Positions 15,682 to 22,001 of a DNA stretch of 22,001 nucleotides are shown piece by piece. The translations under genes were made by a program, and so were the position numbers. This DNA is from a virus: positions 1-22,001 of IMG/VR virus record IMGVR_UViG_3300028843_000046; one strand, written 5' to 3'. Positions within the stretch are counted from its first letter, which is position 1. Each line of letters starts with the position of its first letter. Under the pieces are notes generated by a model that saw only the letters and a program-made list of their open reading frames with translations, had not been told where the DNA came from and did no database searches.

Positions 15682-15687
15682 AATATT

Positions 15688-18600
15688 TTACTGCACCACC
15701 ACAGAGTCCGCCCTACTGGCCGTTGTAACCTCTGTGATGCCAAGCCCTACCACTATAGCTGACGTGCGGCTGCGCACGCCGAACGATGTGTCCACCCTCA
15801 CGCTGATTATCAGGGTAGCCTTAGCGGCGCAGGCCAATTCAGGGGACACTGTATTGCGCGACGATGTCGCAATAGTGGCGGTGGCCCGAGCTACTGCCCT
15901 CATCTCACTGCCCCTGTTGGCTGTGGCTGTGGCTGTGGCTGTGGCTGTGGCTGTGGCCCCTGCTAGCGCCACCATCGTGGCCGTGGCCGTGGCCGTGGCC
16001 GTGGCTGCCGCGGAAGCGACTCTGGAGCTATGTATCCCACCAAGGGGCTGAGCTACCGCTACGGCTACCGCGGTAGTGGCCCCCTCCCTGTACGCGGTGC
16101 CTGATGCTAAGCAGTTGGCTGCTGGCTGGAGTTGGCACGTTGCGTTCTTATGCGCAGTGGGTAGCGGCGAGGTAGCGGCGCTACCGAAGAAGACCGTGGC
16201 CGCGTTGGACGATAGGGCGCCAGTAGGGGTTGCGGACGCCGTGCTGGCTAGCGCAGCCCTGCCCGCCTGCTCACGTGTAGCCGTGGGCCATACCGCAGCC
16301 GTGCTAGCCGCTGAAACCCTTAGCCCGCGAGCCACCACCGCCCAGCCTGCAGCCAAGGCCGCCGCTGCAGGCTGCGTAGCCCCTATCCGGTACGCCGTGG
16401 CCTTGGGCGACAGGGCTGCGACGCCGGTGGTTGTCGCTCTCCCGAACACAAACGCGGAATACGACTCCGCTACCGCGGAAACCAAGGCTGTGCAGGATAC
16501 AAACGCGGCTCCTGCGCGAACCAATATCGCCGCCGCTGTGGCCGCCGCTGTGGCCGCCGCTGTGGCCTTGCCCTGTATCGCGGTGGCTATCGTTATTGTG
16601 GCGGTGGCCTCCATAGAGAAGCTGCTAACTTTCTCGGATACGAACGACACATAGTTCGCGGTAGTGATGTCCCCCGGAATGGTTAAAGGCGTGAAAAGGG
16701 CGTCCCCGACGCTTCTTACATAGTCAGGCACATACAGCATATTGTTGATGCAGAAGGCCCAGTTCATGTCGCTGATGGAGGTGTTCTCTTGCGGGACGCT
16801 GTATGTGTCTGTAGCAAACTCTAGGTCGATCGCGGTGTTCCCGATAACGCACATGCCCCAGTCTGCCAGCTGCGCCCCGGTAGCTCCTGCACCGCCAGGC
16901 TGAGTAGTCGGCACTGATATACTGCCTAGTGCGTAGGTCTTCGTGCTTATTGTGAATTTATCTCCCGCCGTTACGCTGGTGTATGCGCTCCCATCCCATG
17001 TGTACCCCCACAAAAAATGGCCCGCGTCTGGCCCTGTCATGCTAGTGCCTTTCTCGCGCCCTAGCGGCACTACAGCACTAGACACTAGCTGCGACTGCGT
17101 AGCCAAACCCAACTCCTCTATAATCGCTACTGGTATGCCCCCGGTAGGCTCGCGTCCTCCTATCCAGAACCCTGTGTTATCGTCCCTAGTGGCTAGCGAT
17201 ATTGCCCGCGGCCCACTAAGCGTAGCCGATATTAGCTCGTGCACCTCTGTAGCATACACAAGCTGGACCACCTGTGAGTACATAGCGCCGTAATTATATG
17301 TGTACCCACCTGCGTAGTACCCTACCTCCCTGACGCTGTCCTCTATCGGGTCGCTTGGGAACTGAGGAGCAGGAACTGTGCCGTACCCGGCTAGCGACAC
17401 CCTAGACGACCCCACTATGCCATCGAACACTACCGTGTGCGCCTGCCCTGCTGTGCTACCAGAAAACGTGCCCACCATATACACTTTGGACGCCCCCGCT
17501 GGGTAATCCCGCAGTATCGTGTCCACGGTTGCGGTTGCGGTTGCGGTTGCGCGGTTGCGTATCGCGCTTGTGTCGGTTGCCGTGAGCTCTGCTGTGGCCC
17601 GCGCTACGGCGTTGCCTGTCCACACGCCCGCAGTAAGCTCTGCAGGGAGGGCTGCCACAACTGCCGAGGCCGTGCCGGGCAGTGTGGTAGCGCTAGGAGC
17701 GTGGCTCAGCATAGTCCTGCCTAGGTGGCTGTCCATAATAAACGAGTGCGTGAACACCGAGCGGGAGGAGAATATGAGTCCTGTCACCGCGGGACTAGCG
17801 CTGCTACCGTCGGTATCCATCTCGTACGTCTTATCCCCGGAGTACCCAACTGCGCCCGTGTTGAACCCTGTAGCGGGGCGCACTATGGTAACCACGGTAA
17901 CATCGGCGGGCATGTCGTACTCTCCTATGTTCCGGGAGCTGCTCTCTCGGTCAGAGTCATAGAAGTACCCCCTTGGATGGGGCGAAGCCGTGCCGCCTCC
18001 TGCGGTGTTCATAAGCGCACTTGCCAGCTGCCACGCATCTCCTAGCGTAAAGTGTATTTTGTTAAGCTCCGCCCCACCCCCGAAAAACCTAGACGCGTAC
18101 CCGATCGTGGTGGATTGCACAGCGCCGCCGTAGCTTAGGTCGTCCCCAGTTACTGCAGAGGCTACCCTAGCTACCTCGGTAGCGTAGTCTAGCTTCTGTA
18201 TCTTATTCGTCTTCACCCCTGTGCCGGTGGACCCCGCCATCCAATACCCAGCAGTAGGGGAGTACGTAGTAGTTGGCCTGTCCACTTTCTCAGACACCGC
18301 GGCGGCTACATCGACAAAGGTGTCTGTGGCGTACTTAATAGAGTGCATAGACCGCACTAGTTCGTAACTGTTATCGCTCGCGAACTCTCGATTGATACCC
18401 CCGGTCATGTACCCCGCGTACCCCGCGTCTACAGTAGCCAAGTCCCGGGTACGCGTGTTTATCTGTATCGCCGCTACTGGCACATAGGTGTTGCGCAGCG
18501 GCAGTATAACCACTACATCCCCCTGCGGGACTGAGTACTCTATTGGGCTCTTTATCCTGTTAGAGAACGCGTACATGCGCGGCGAGTGCCCCCAGTCCCG

Positions 18601-19317
18601 GGCCACCGCGACCACCACGCGAACGGCCAGCTGCGCTCGCGCTACCATACCTATGACAGGCGGCGGGGCGGGTATTATAGCCGCCCACGATAGCACCCCT
18701 AAACTGCCTGCGGTTGTGAGCCCGACGGAGAGAGCGCTACCTATTGATGTGTTCCACTTGCTCTCTATAACGCTAGAGTACTTACTGCCGGGTATCCCGG
18801 GTATAGGGGTTACTGGGGAAAACGAGGTGTGACGCATCTCCCCTGAAGGCGCTGCGTCAGGGGAGTCTGTGGATATACCACCGCCTATTATTTCCTCGTC
18901 GGTAGCCCGCACATACGCGGTGGGTAGTAGCCCGTTTCCAGTACTTGTGGCTATCTGCACCTGCCTCAGGTTAGGGTCTTTCACGTCGCTATACTCAGAC
19001 AGCGTGGCAGATACCTCTCCGGGATCGCCGCCCCAGTCTATCGCAGTGACTATAGACGCTACTACACCTGTGACGTACGCGGTGTATATAGTGACTCGGT
19101 CGGGAGGAGACACAGTGCTCGTGCCGGTCTGCACCTGCACCACAGGAACCCCGTTGGCGGTAAACGACAGCGGTGTATTGCCCCCCGCCCCATACACCGC
19201 GTACACGATCAGCACATCCGACACCCCGGACATAAACGACTCGAAGCTAAATTGGTAGCTGCTACCGTCCCACACCCCACGAACGTCTAGTAGCCGGGCG
19301 TTCTCTTGGACTGACAT
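15688..19317 (-). CDS. Large tail fibre or adhesin with kelch-like regions and Ala/Thr repeats
   Basis: This is the largest protein in the window, 1209 residues. Residues 1-220 form a beta-rich domain ending in LSWAAIIPAPPP. Residues about 295-545 and 660-890 contain kelch-like units: Gly-pair turns and 'D-x-ATE-x-x-x-x-x-A-x-L' patterns (GYMTGGIN, IQKLDYATEVARVASAV, VYATEVHELISATLSGPRA, GFWIGG). They suggest two beta-propellers. A short Ala-Thr linker (about 590-597) separates them. From about 900 the C-terminus is Ala/Thr/Val low complexity with (AT)n runs, ending near 1209 with a more ordered VVVQ tail. Such kelch-like repeats occur in phage fibre and appendage proteins, so host recognition is the likely role. 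The start ATG follows the upstream stop by one base. No enzymatic motif is apparent. The C-terminal part is encoded by hexamer tandem repeats. Confidence 0.78.
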   Translation of the reverse strand: MSVQENARLLDVRGVWDGSSYQFSFESFMSGVSDVLIVYAVYGAGGNTPLSFTANGVPVVQVQTGTSTVSPPDRVTIYTAYVTGVVASIVTAIDWGGDPGEVSATLSEYSDVKDPNLRQVQIATSTGNGLLPTAYVRATDEEIIGGGISTDSPDAAPSGEMRHTSFSPVTPIPGIPGSKYSSVIESKWNTSIGSALSVGLTTAGSLGVLSWAAIIPAPPPVIGMVARAQLAVRVVVAVARDWGHSPRMYAFSNRIKSPIEYSVPQGDVVVILPLRNTYVPVAAIQINTRTRDLATVDAGYAGYMTGGINREFASDNSYELVRSMHSIKYATDTFVDVAAAVSEKVDRPTTTYSPTAGYWMAGSTGTGVKTNKIQKLDYATEVARVASAVTGDDLSYGGAVQSTTIGYASRFFGGGAELNKIHFTLGDAWQLASALMNTAGGGTASPHPRGYFYDSDRESSSRNIGEYDMPADVTVVTIVRPATGFNTGAVGYSGDKTYEMDTDGSSASPAVTGLIFSSRSVFTHSFIMDSHLGRTMLSHAPSATTLPGTASAVVAALPAELTAGVWTGNAVARATAELTATDTSAIRNRATATATATVDTILRDYPAGASKVYMVGTFSGSTAGQAHTVVFDGIVGSSRVSLAGYGTVPAPQFPSDPIEDSVREVGYYAGGYTYNYGAMYSQVVQLVYATEVHELISATLSGPRAISLATRDDNTGFWIGGREPTGGIPVAIIEELGLATQSQLVSSAVVPLGREKGTSMTGPDAGHFLWGYTWDGSAYTSVTAGDKFTISTKTYALGSISVPTTQPGGAGATGAQLADWGMCVIGNTAIDLEFATDTYSVPQENTSISDMNWAFCINNMLYVPDYVRSVGDALFTPLTIPGDITTANYVSFVSEKVSSFSMEATATITIATAIQGKATAAATAAATAAAILVRAGAAFVSCTALVSAVAESYSAFVFGRATTTGVAALSPKATAYRIGATQPAAAALAAGWAVVARGLRVSAASTAAVWPTATREQAGRAALASTASATPTGALSSNAATVFFGSAATSPLPTAHKNATCQLQPAANCLASGTAYREGATTAVAVAVAQPLGGIHSSRVASAAATATATATATMVALAGATATATATATATANRGSEMRAVARATATIATSSRNTVSPELACAAKATLIISVRVDTSFGVRSRTSAIVVGLGITEVTTASRADSVVVQ
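15921..15956 (-). repeat. Six tandem copies of a CTGTGG hexamer in the fibre gene
   Basis: The plus strand reads ctgtgg six times without interruption (15921-15956), coding for alternating Ala-Thr near residues 1121-1133. Six bases are two codons, so unit gain or loss keeps the frame. Confidence 0.95.
15981..16004 (-). repeat. Four tandem copies of a CCGTGG hexamer in the fibre gene
   Basis: ccgtgg occurs four times (15981-16004), preceded by a one-base variant tcgtgg at 15975-15980. It differs from the 15921-15956 hexamer by one base and encodes another Ala-Thr run (about residues 1105-1112), 24 bases away. Confidence 0.95.
16529..16564 (-). repeat. Three tandem copies of a 12-bp unit in the fibre gene
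   Basis: gccgccgctgtg is repeated three times exactly (16529-16564) and encodes the ATAAATAAATAA stretch at about residues 918-930. It lies at the start of the Ala-rich C-terminal region. Confidence 0.93.
17527..17550 (-). repeat. Four tandem GGTTGC hexamers in the fibre gene linker
   Basis: ggttgc occurs four times (17527-17550) and once more two bases later. It encodes the Ala-Thr linker between the two kelch-like regions (about residues 590-597). The same hexamer appears in the portal gene. Confidence 0.93.
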
Positions 19318-19318
19318 A

Positions 19319-19906
19319 CTACCACTCTATCAGTTTGCGCTTGTCTAGCTCCGCTGTGGCTAGCAGCTCATCCCAGTTGGGCATGTCCGCTCTCATGTTC
19401 GTTAGCGCCTCCGCTGCGCCTCGTATGCCTTGCACGTCTCTGGTGAGCTTCTGCTCGAAGTGTTCCTGCTCCTCCGCCTCAAACTGCTGCCTCGTGTACG
19501 CGGGTATTCTTTTAAACTCCGTGTACATCACGTTGAGGTCGCTAAGCGCGTCGTTCAGTAGTTTGCCGTCCCACGCCTTGCCCTGCTGTAGTTCCTGTAA
19601 GTCTAGCTGTAGTAGCTGCTGGTCGTAGGAGCCCTCCTCCGCCGAGGATATGTTGTCTTTTAGCTGGGCTTCTTTTATCGTCCGTCGCTCTGTTGCGATT
19701 AGGCTAGTCTGGATAGCCCTTATTTTGGACATCATCCCTAGCCCCAAAGTGCGGTACGCCCTTGCTGGGGTTATCTGCCCTGCTACAACAAACGCCCTTG
19801 TCTGGAACGCAGAATTCTCAAAGGGTATGTCGAAGAACGCAGCCTCTATCTCCTCCAGCACGGACACCGCTCGCTCTGGCGTCATTTTAGCGACCCGCGT
19901 ACTCAT
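19319..19906 (-). CDS. Helical virion-module protein of unknown function
   Basis: This 195-residue protein is mainly helical and charged. It has MTPERAVSVLEEIEAAFFDI (about residues 8-27), a middle with RTIKEAQLKDNISSAEEGSY, and a coiled-coil-like stretch (LQLDLQELQQGKAWDGKLLN, about 98-117). The second half is acidic, with RQQFEAEEQEHFEQKLTRDV and then GAAEALTNMRADMPNWDELL. The start ATG overlaps the upstream stop in TGATG. No known domain was recognised. It lies between a small virion protein gene and the fibre gene. It could be a fibre assembly chaperone, a neck factor or a minor tail component; this is inferred from position and helical content only. Confidence 0.62.
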   Translation of the reverse strand: MSTRVAKMTPERAVSVLEEIEAAFFDIPFENSAFQTRAFVVAGQITPARAYRTLGLGMMSKIRAIQTSLIATERRTIKEAQLKDNISSAEEGSYDQQLLQLDLQELQQGKAWDGKLLNDALSDLNVMYTEFKRIPAYTRQQFEAEEQEHFEQKLTRDVQGIRGAAEALTNMRADMPNWDELLATAELDKRKLIEW

Positions 19907-20316
19907 CAGTCTAGGACTACGTCGAAGTCACCCGCGAGGAACTTAAACACGTCGCCCAGCCCTATTGTTTTGGACACCGTCAGGTTAGCCCAATACAGCA
20001 CGTTTACGTCTGTCCCATAGTTGCTGTTTGTGGCGTGGTCTACCAGCGCGACTGTGGTGACCGTGCCCCATGCGCCCGATGCGGTAGGGAACACCACGTC
20101 AGCACTATTGTCTGTGGCCCCGCTTGCCGCTACGTTAAACGCCATCGACTGTCTGGCGTACGCGTTGCCCACAAGTTCAGAAACCGGGGCGTTAGCCTCC
20201 AGCCCAGAGCTAGCGGTGAACAGCGCTACGTACAGCGTGCCCGGAGGGGTGTATATGGTGTTCCTCAGCGTGTGGTTCAGCAGTTTATTCTCTAAATAGT
20301 CTGAAAATGCGGTCAT
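19906..20316 (-). CDS. Small beta-rich virion protein
   Basis: This 136-residue protein begins MTAFSDYLENKLLNHTLRNT, then YTPPGTLYVALFTASSG. It continues with GNAYARQSMAFNVAASGATD, VVFPTASGAWGTVTTVALVD and LTVSKTIGLGDVFKFLAGDF. This order (short helix, YVALFT, YARQ, FPTA..WGTVT, LT.SKT, G.FLAGD) is a frequent small phage protein family found in tail and fibre clusters. Members are annotated variously as tail or head fibre proteins. A jelly-roll-like beta fold is likely. The ribosome site AGGA is 7 bases before the ATG. The stop overlaps the next start. It probably joins the fibre or appendage assembly. Confidence 0.75.
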   Translation of the reverse strand: MTAFSDYLENKLLNHTLRNTIYTPPGTLYVALFTASSGLEANAPVSELVGNAYARQSMAFNVAASGATDNSADVVFPTASGAWGTVTTVALVDHATNSNYGTDVNVLYWANLTVSKTIGLGDVFKFLAGDFDVVLD

Positions 20317-20325
20317 TGGTATGTC

Positions 20326-20931
20326 CTATCTCGTTGTCTCTCGGTTGATTTTAACTGTGCCTTCCATAAGGCGGAAAACCTCGTTTGTCGGGGCCACCAG
20401 CTCTAGGTCGTACACCCCAGAACGCATAGTAAGGGCCTCGGTAACATCGTCCGCTATAACAATGGCGATTGTCTTTTCTGCTTGGTCTATAACTATGGCC
20501 CCGCTTCCGCTGGTTAGGGTCACCTCGGCCACAGTAGACGCTTTAGACTTGCGGATGGTCATACGTGCGGTGAACCCTGTTAGATCCACAGGTTCCCTGT
20601 ACCGTACGTACCCGCCGCTCTCGTACCCTGTGTACAAAGAAGCGTCCACGAACGGAAGCACTATGCTGTTCGCGTCTACCGCTTCGGCAGGAGTGTACAA
20701 GTGTAGCTTCTTGGGGTCGGCGATGTTTATCTCAGCCATGCCCCTTACACTGACTATCGCCACTGGCCACCCCTCTGGTATCCCATGCGAAGGCACAGTT
20801 ATCGCGACCGGGGCGACTTGGGCGATGTCAGTTATCGCCTTGAACACCGGCACCCCGGTATCCCATCTGATCGTCCTAGTGAACGTAGCGCCCTGTAGGA
20901 CTACTATGTTCTCTATTAGTGGTATCGCCAT
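20326..20931 (-). CDS. Tail or appendage structural protein with beta-sandwich domain
   Basis: This 201-residue protein begins MAIPLIENIVVLQGATFTRT. The segment PVDLTGFTARMTIRKSKAST is followed by a charged hairpin. The C-terminal region (LTMRSGVYDLELVAPTNEVF, then MEGTVKINRETTR) fits a common phage domain in which 'DLTG..ARMTIR ... SGVYDLEL ... R.L.G.V.I....TR' defines a beta-sandwich found near tail fibres and baseplates. The ribosome site AGGTG lies upstream of the ATG, one base after the upstream stop. It probably connects appendages or serves as a minor tail protein. The exact role is unknown. Confidence 0.72.
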   Translation of the reverse strand: MAIPLIENIVVLQGATFTRTIRWDTGVPVFKAITDIAQVAPVAITVPSHGIPEGWPVAIVSVRGMAEINIADPKKLHLYTPAEAVDANSIVLPFVDASLYTGYESGGYVRYREPVDLTGFTARMTIRKSKASTVAEVTLTSGSGAIVIDQAEKTIAIVIADDVTEALTMRSGVYDLELVAPTNEVFRLMEGTVKINRETTR

Positions 20932-20932
20932 G

Positions 20933-22001
20933 TTAGATCACCTTGAGGTTGTCGCGTGCGTTATCTACGCGTATGATATAGGAGACGGAGTTGCTTTGCA
21001 CGGTATATCCGGCCACCACTGACACCGCCGCGCCCTCTGGCCCGCGGCTATGTGCCTCGCTACCGTCTGCGAAAACCCGCACTGTGCTTCTCCACTTGTC
21101 TATATTCGCGGTCACTTTTGGAGATATGTCCTGCCTCGTACTAACTAACACTAGCACCTGCGGGACAGGGGTGACTCTAGTCGCCAAGAGCGACTGCGGT
21201 GTCCCTTCTACTACTAAGACCGCGTTGTCTTTCTGCGCTACCTGCGAGTCCGTGTTCGCCCGCACCGCCTGCGGCGTCTCGACCAGCGTAAGCGTGGCGG
21301 GGGTTTGTAACACTCCCTCTTCTTGGGTAACCTGCTGCTGAGGCGCTACCAGCGTAAGCGTGGCGGGGGTTTGGGCGATTATAGTATCTATCCCAGCGCG
21401 TATATTCTGCCTGTGCCCCACCAACAATAGACCAGTCAGCCCTTGGGCTACCGTGGTATCCGTGTCCGCCTTAACAGCCTGCCTTGTTAGCCCTACCAAC
21501 AACGCGTCTGGGGTCTGGCCCACTACAGCGTCGGCATCTGCTTTTACGAGTTGCCCCGTGGCCGTCAGTGATAGCGAGCTCTCTACCTGCGCCACCACCA
21601 CGTCGGTGTCAGCCTTGACAGTCTGCCCTGTTGTACCTAGCACCAGTGAGTCCGCGCTCTGGCCCACCAGCGAATCCATATCCGCCCGCACCGCTTGTTG
21701 CGTGGTGCTTACCACTAGCGCGTCTAGGGTCTGAGATACCTGCGTGTCTATGTCCGCTCGCACCTGCTGGGTGACCCCCGCCAGAACCAACGACGCGTTC
21801 GTGTTCTGCTCCGCTACGTTATCAAACCCGGCGGATACTGTCTGCTTCTCCTCAACGATAACCAAACCCGCCGGGCTCTGCAAAACATCGGTGTTCACCT
21901 CCGCCTGTACCGACTGCGCGGTGGTAGCCAGCACCAGTGAGTCCGTGCTCTGGCCTACCTGCGTGTCTGTGTCTGCCTGTACCGACTGCGCGGTGGTAGC
22001 C
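20933..22001 (-). CDS. Repeat protein, partial (5' end beyond right edge)
   Basis: The frame is open to the right edge. A GTG at 21934 is inside it, but the repeats continue upstream in frame, so the true start lies beyond 22001. Visible are about 355 residues. Twelve units of 22-25 residues follow a pattern Q-x-V-x-A-D-x-D-x-x-V-x-Q-x-x-D-x-L-x-L (for example QAVKADTDTTVAQ and QTVKADTDVVVAQ). A non-repeat C-terminal domain of about 69 residues follows (WRSTVRVFADGSEAHSRGPE, then YIIRVDNARDNLKVI). The alternating pattern suggests short beta strands stacked into a fibre, stalk or solenoid. Position upstream of fibre genes suggests a virion appendage. The stop is one base from the next start. 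Confidence 0.72.
   Translation of the reverse strand, partial: ATTAQSVQADTDTQVGQSTDSLVLATTAQSVQAEVNTDVLQSPAGLVIVEEKQTVSAGFDNVAEQNTNASLVLAGVTQQVRADIDTQVSQTLDALVVSTTQQAVRADMDSLVGQSADSLVLGTTGQTVKADTDVVVAQVESSLSLTATGQLVKADADAVVGQTPDALLVGLTRQAVKADTDTTVAQGLTGLLLVGHRQNIRAGIDTIIAQTPATLTLVAPQQQVTQEEGVLQTPATLTLVETPQAVRANTDSQVAQKDNAVLVVEGTPQSLLATRVTPVPQVLVLVSTRQDISPKVTANIDKWRSTVRVFADGSEAHSRGPEGAAVSVVAGYTVQSNSVSYIIRVDNARDNLKVI
21143..22001 (-). repeat. 72-bp-period repeat array in the partial repeat protein gene
   Basis: Twelve units of about 72 bases are seen and the array continues past the edge. A 27-base string (gcctgtaccgactgcgcggt and 7 more bases) is exact at 21903-21929 and 21975-22001, spaced 72. 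A 26-base string starting accagcgtaagcg is exact at 21282-21307 and 21348-21373, spaced 66. Other units are diverged, so the array mixes old and recent duplications. Confidence 0.93.

Noticed and set aside
16076-16654. Plus-strand open frame of 192 codons, and another at 15734-16051
   Set aside because: They mirror the Ala/Thr repeat region of the fibre gene on the other strand. The GC-rich repeat lacks stops in several frames. No ribosome site and no match to the transcription direction.
15688-20931. Diversity-generating retroelement variable region in fibre genes
   Set aside because: No reverse transcriptase gene, template repeat or adenine-specific variable copy was seen. The repeats here are tandem, not template/variable pairs.
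21143-22001. CRISPR-like periodic repeat
   Set aside because: The ~72-base period is in frame with a coding gene, copies are diverged at synonymous positions, and there are no constant repeats with unique spacers.
1-22001. tRNA genes, integrase, transposon ends or attachment sites
   Set aside because: None was recognised. The gene junctions are too short and no tRNA-like cloverleaf or CCA-type end stood out by eye.

Overview
This window is a stretch of the virion-structure module of a tailed double-stranded DNA bacteriophage (Caudoviricetes). Every convincing gene lies on the minus strand, so the module is transcribed from right (22001) to left (1). Genes are packed head to tail. Many stop and start codons overlap or touch (TAATG, TGATG, ATGA, TAGATG, TAGTG), and the largest gap between genes is about 60 bases. 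No integrase, transposase, tRNA, host-like gene, terminase or lysis gene is visible. The head genes (portal, scaffold, short HK97-like coat protein, head-tail adaptor), with no prohead protease seen, fit a podovirus-like or P22/T7-style assembly pathway better than a protease-dependent one. The sequence looks moderately GC-rich, so a Gram-negative host is plausible, but nothing here identifies the host.

Layout in transcription order. At the right edge (22001-20933) is the 3' part of a repeat protein with twelve visible ~24-residue units. Next are three small to medium virion proteins (20931-20326, 20316-19906, 19906-19319) and a 1209-residue probable tail fibre or adhesin (19317-15688). The fibre has two kelch-like regions and a long Ala/Thr low-complexity C-terminus encoded by hexanucleotide tandem repeats. 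Then come a probable beta-rich tail-associated protein (15641-14751), a 191-residue virion protein (14749-14174), a 710-residue unknown structural protein (14174-12042) and a 364-residue protein with an ETAVLSD repeat array (12041-10947). Two large Ala-rich helical proteins with similar layout follow (10947-8923 and 8926-6950), then a 260-residue protein with a tape-measure-like glycine motif (6940-6158).

The head cassette follows: portal (6158-4119), a 69-residue protein (4106-3897), scaffold (3836-2808), major capsid protein (2779-1856), a probable decoration protein (1842-1399), a Lys/Ala/Glu-rich 104-residue protein (1339-1025) and a head-tail adaptor (1025-375). The 5' part of a further virion or ejection-type gene begins at 388 and runs off the left edge.

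How the genes work together: scaffold and coat build the procapsid on the portal ring, and the adaptor closes the neck after packaging. The large upstream cassette would supply tail, appendage and possibly ejection components. The most unusual content is the repetitive DNA inside structural genes: 72-bp, 54-60-bp, 12-bp and 6-bp in-frame repeats and an 11-bp out-of-frame repeat. There are also two hairpins in gene junctions and an apparent abundance of the tetranucleotide CTAG. I see no defence system, retroelement or other clearly new non-structural system.
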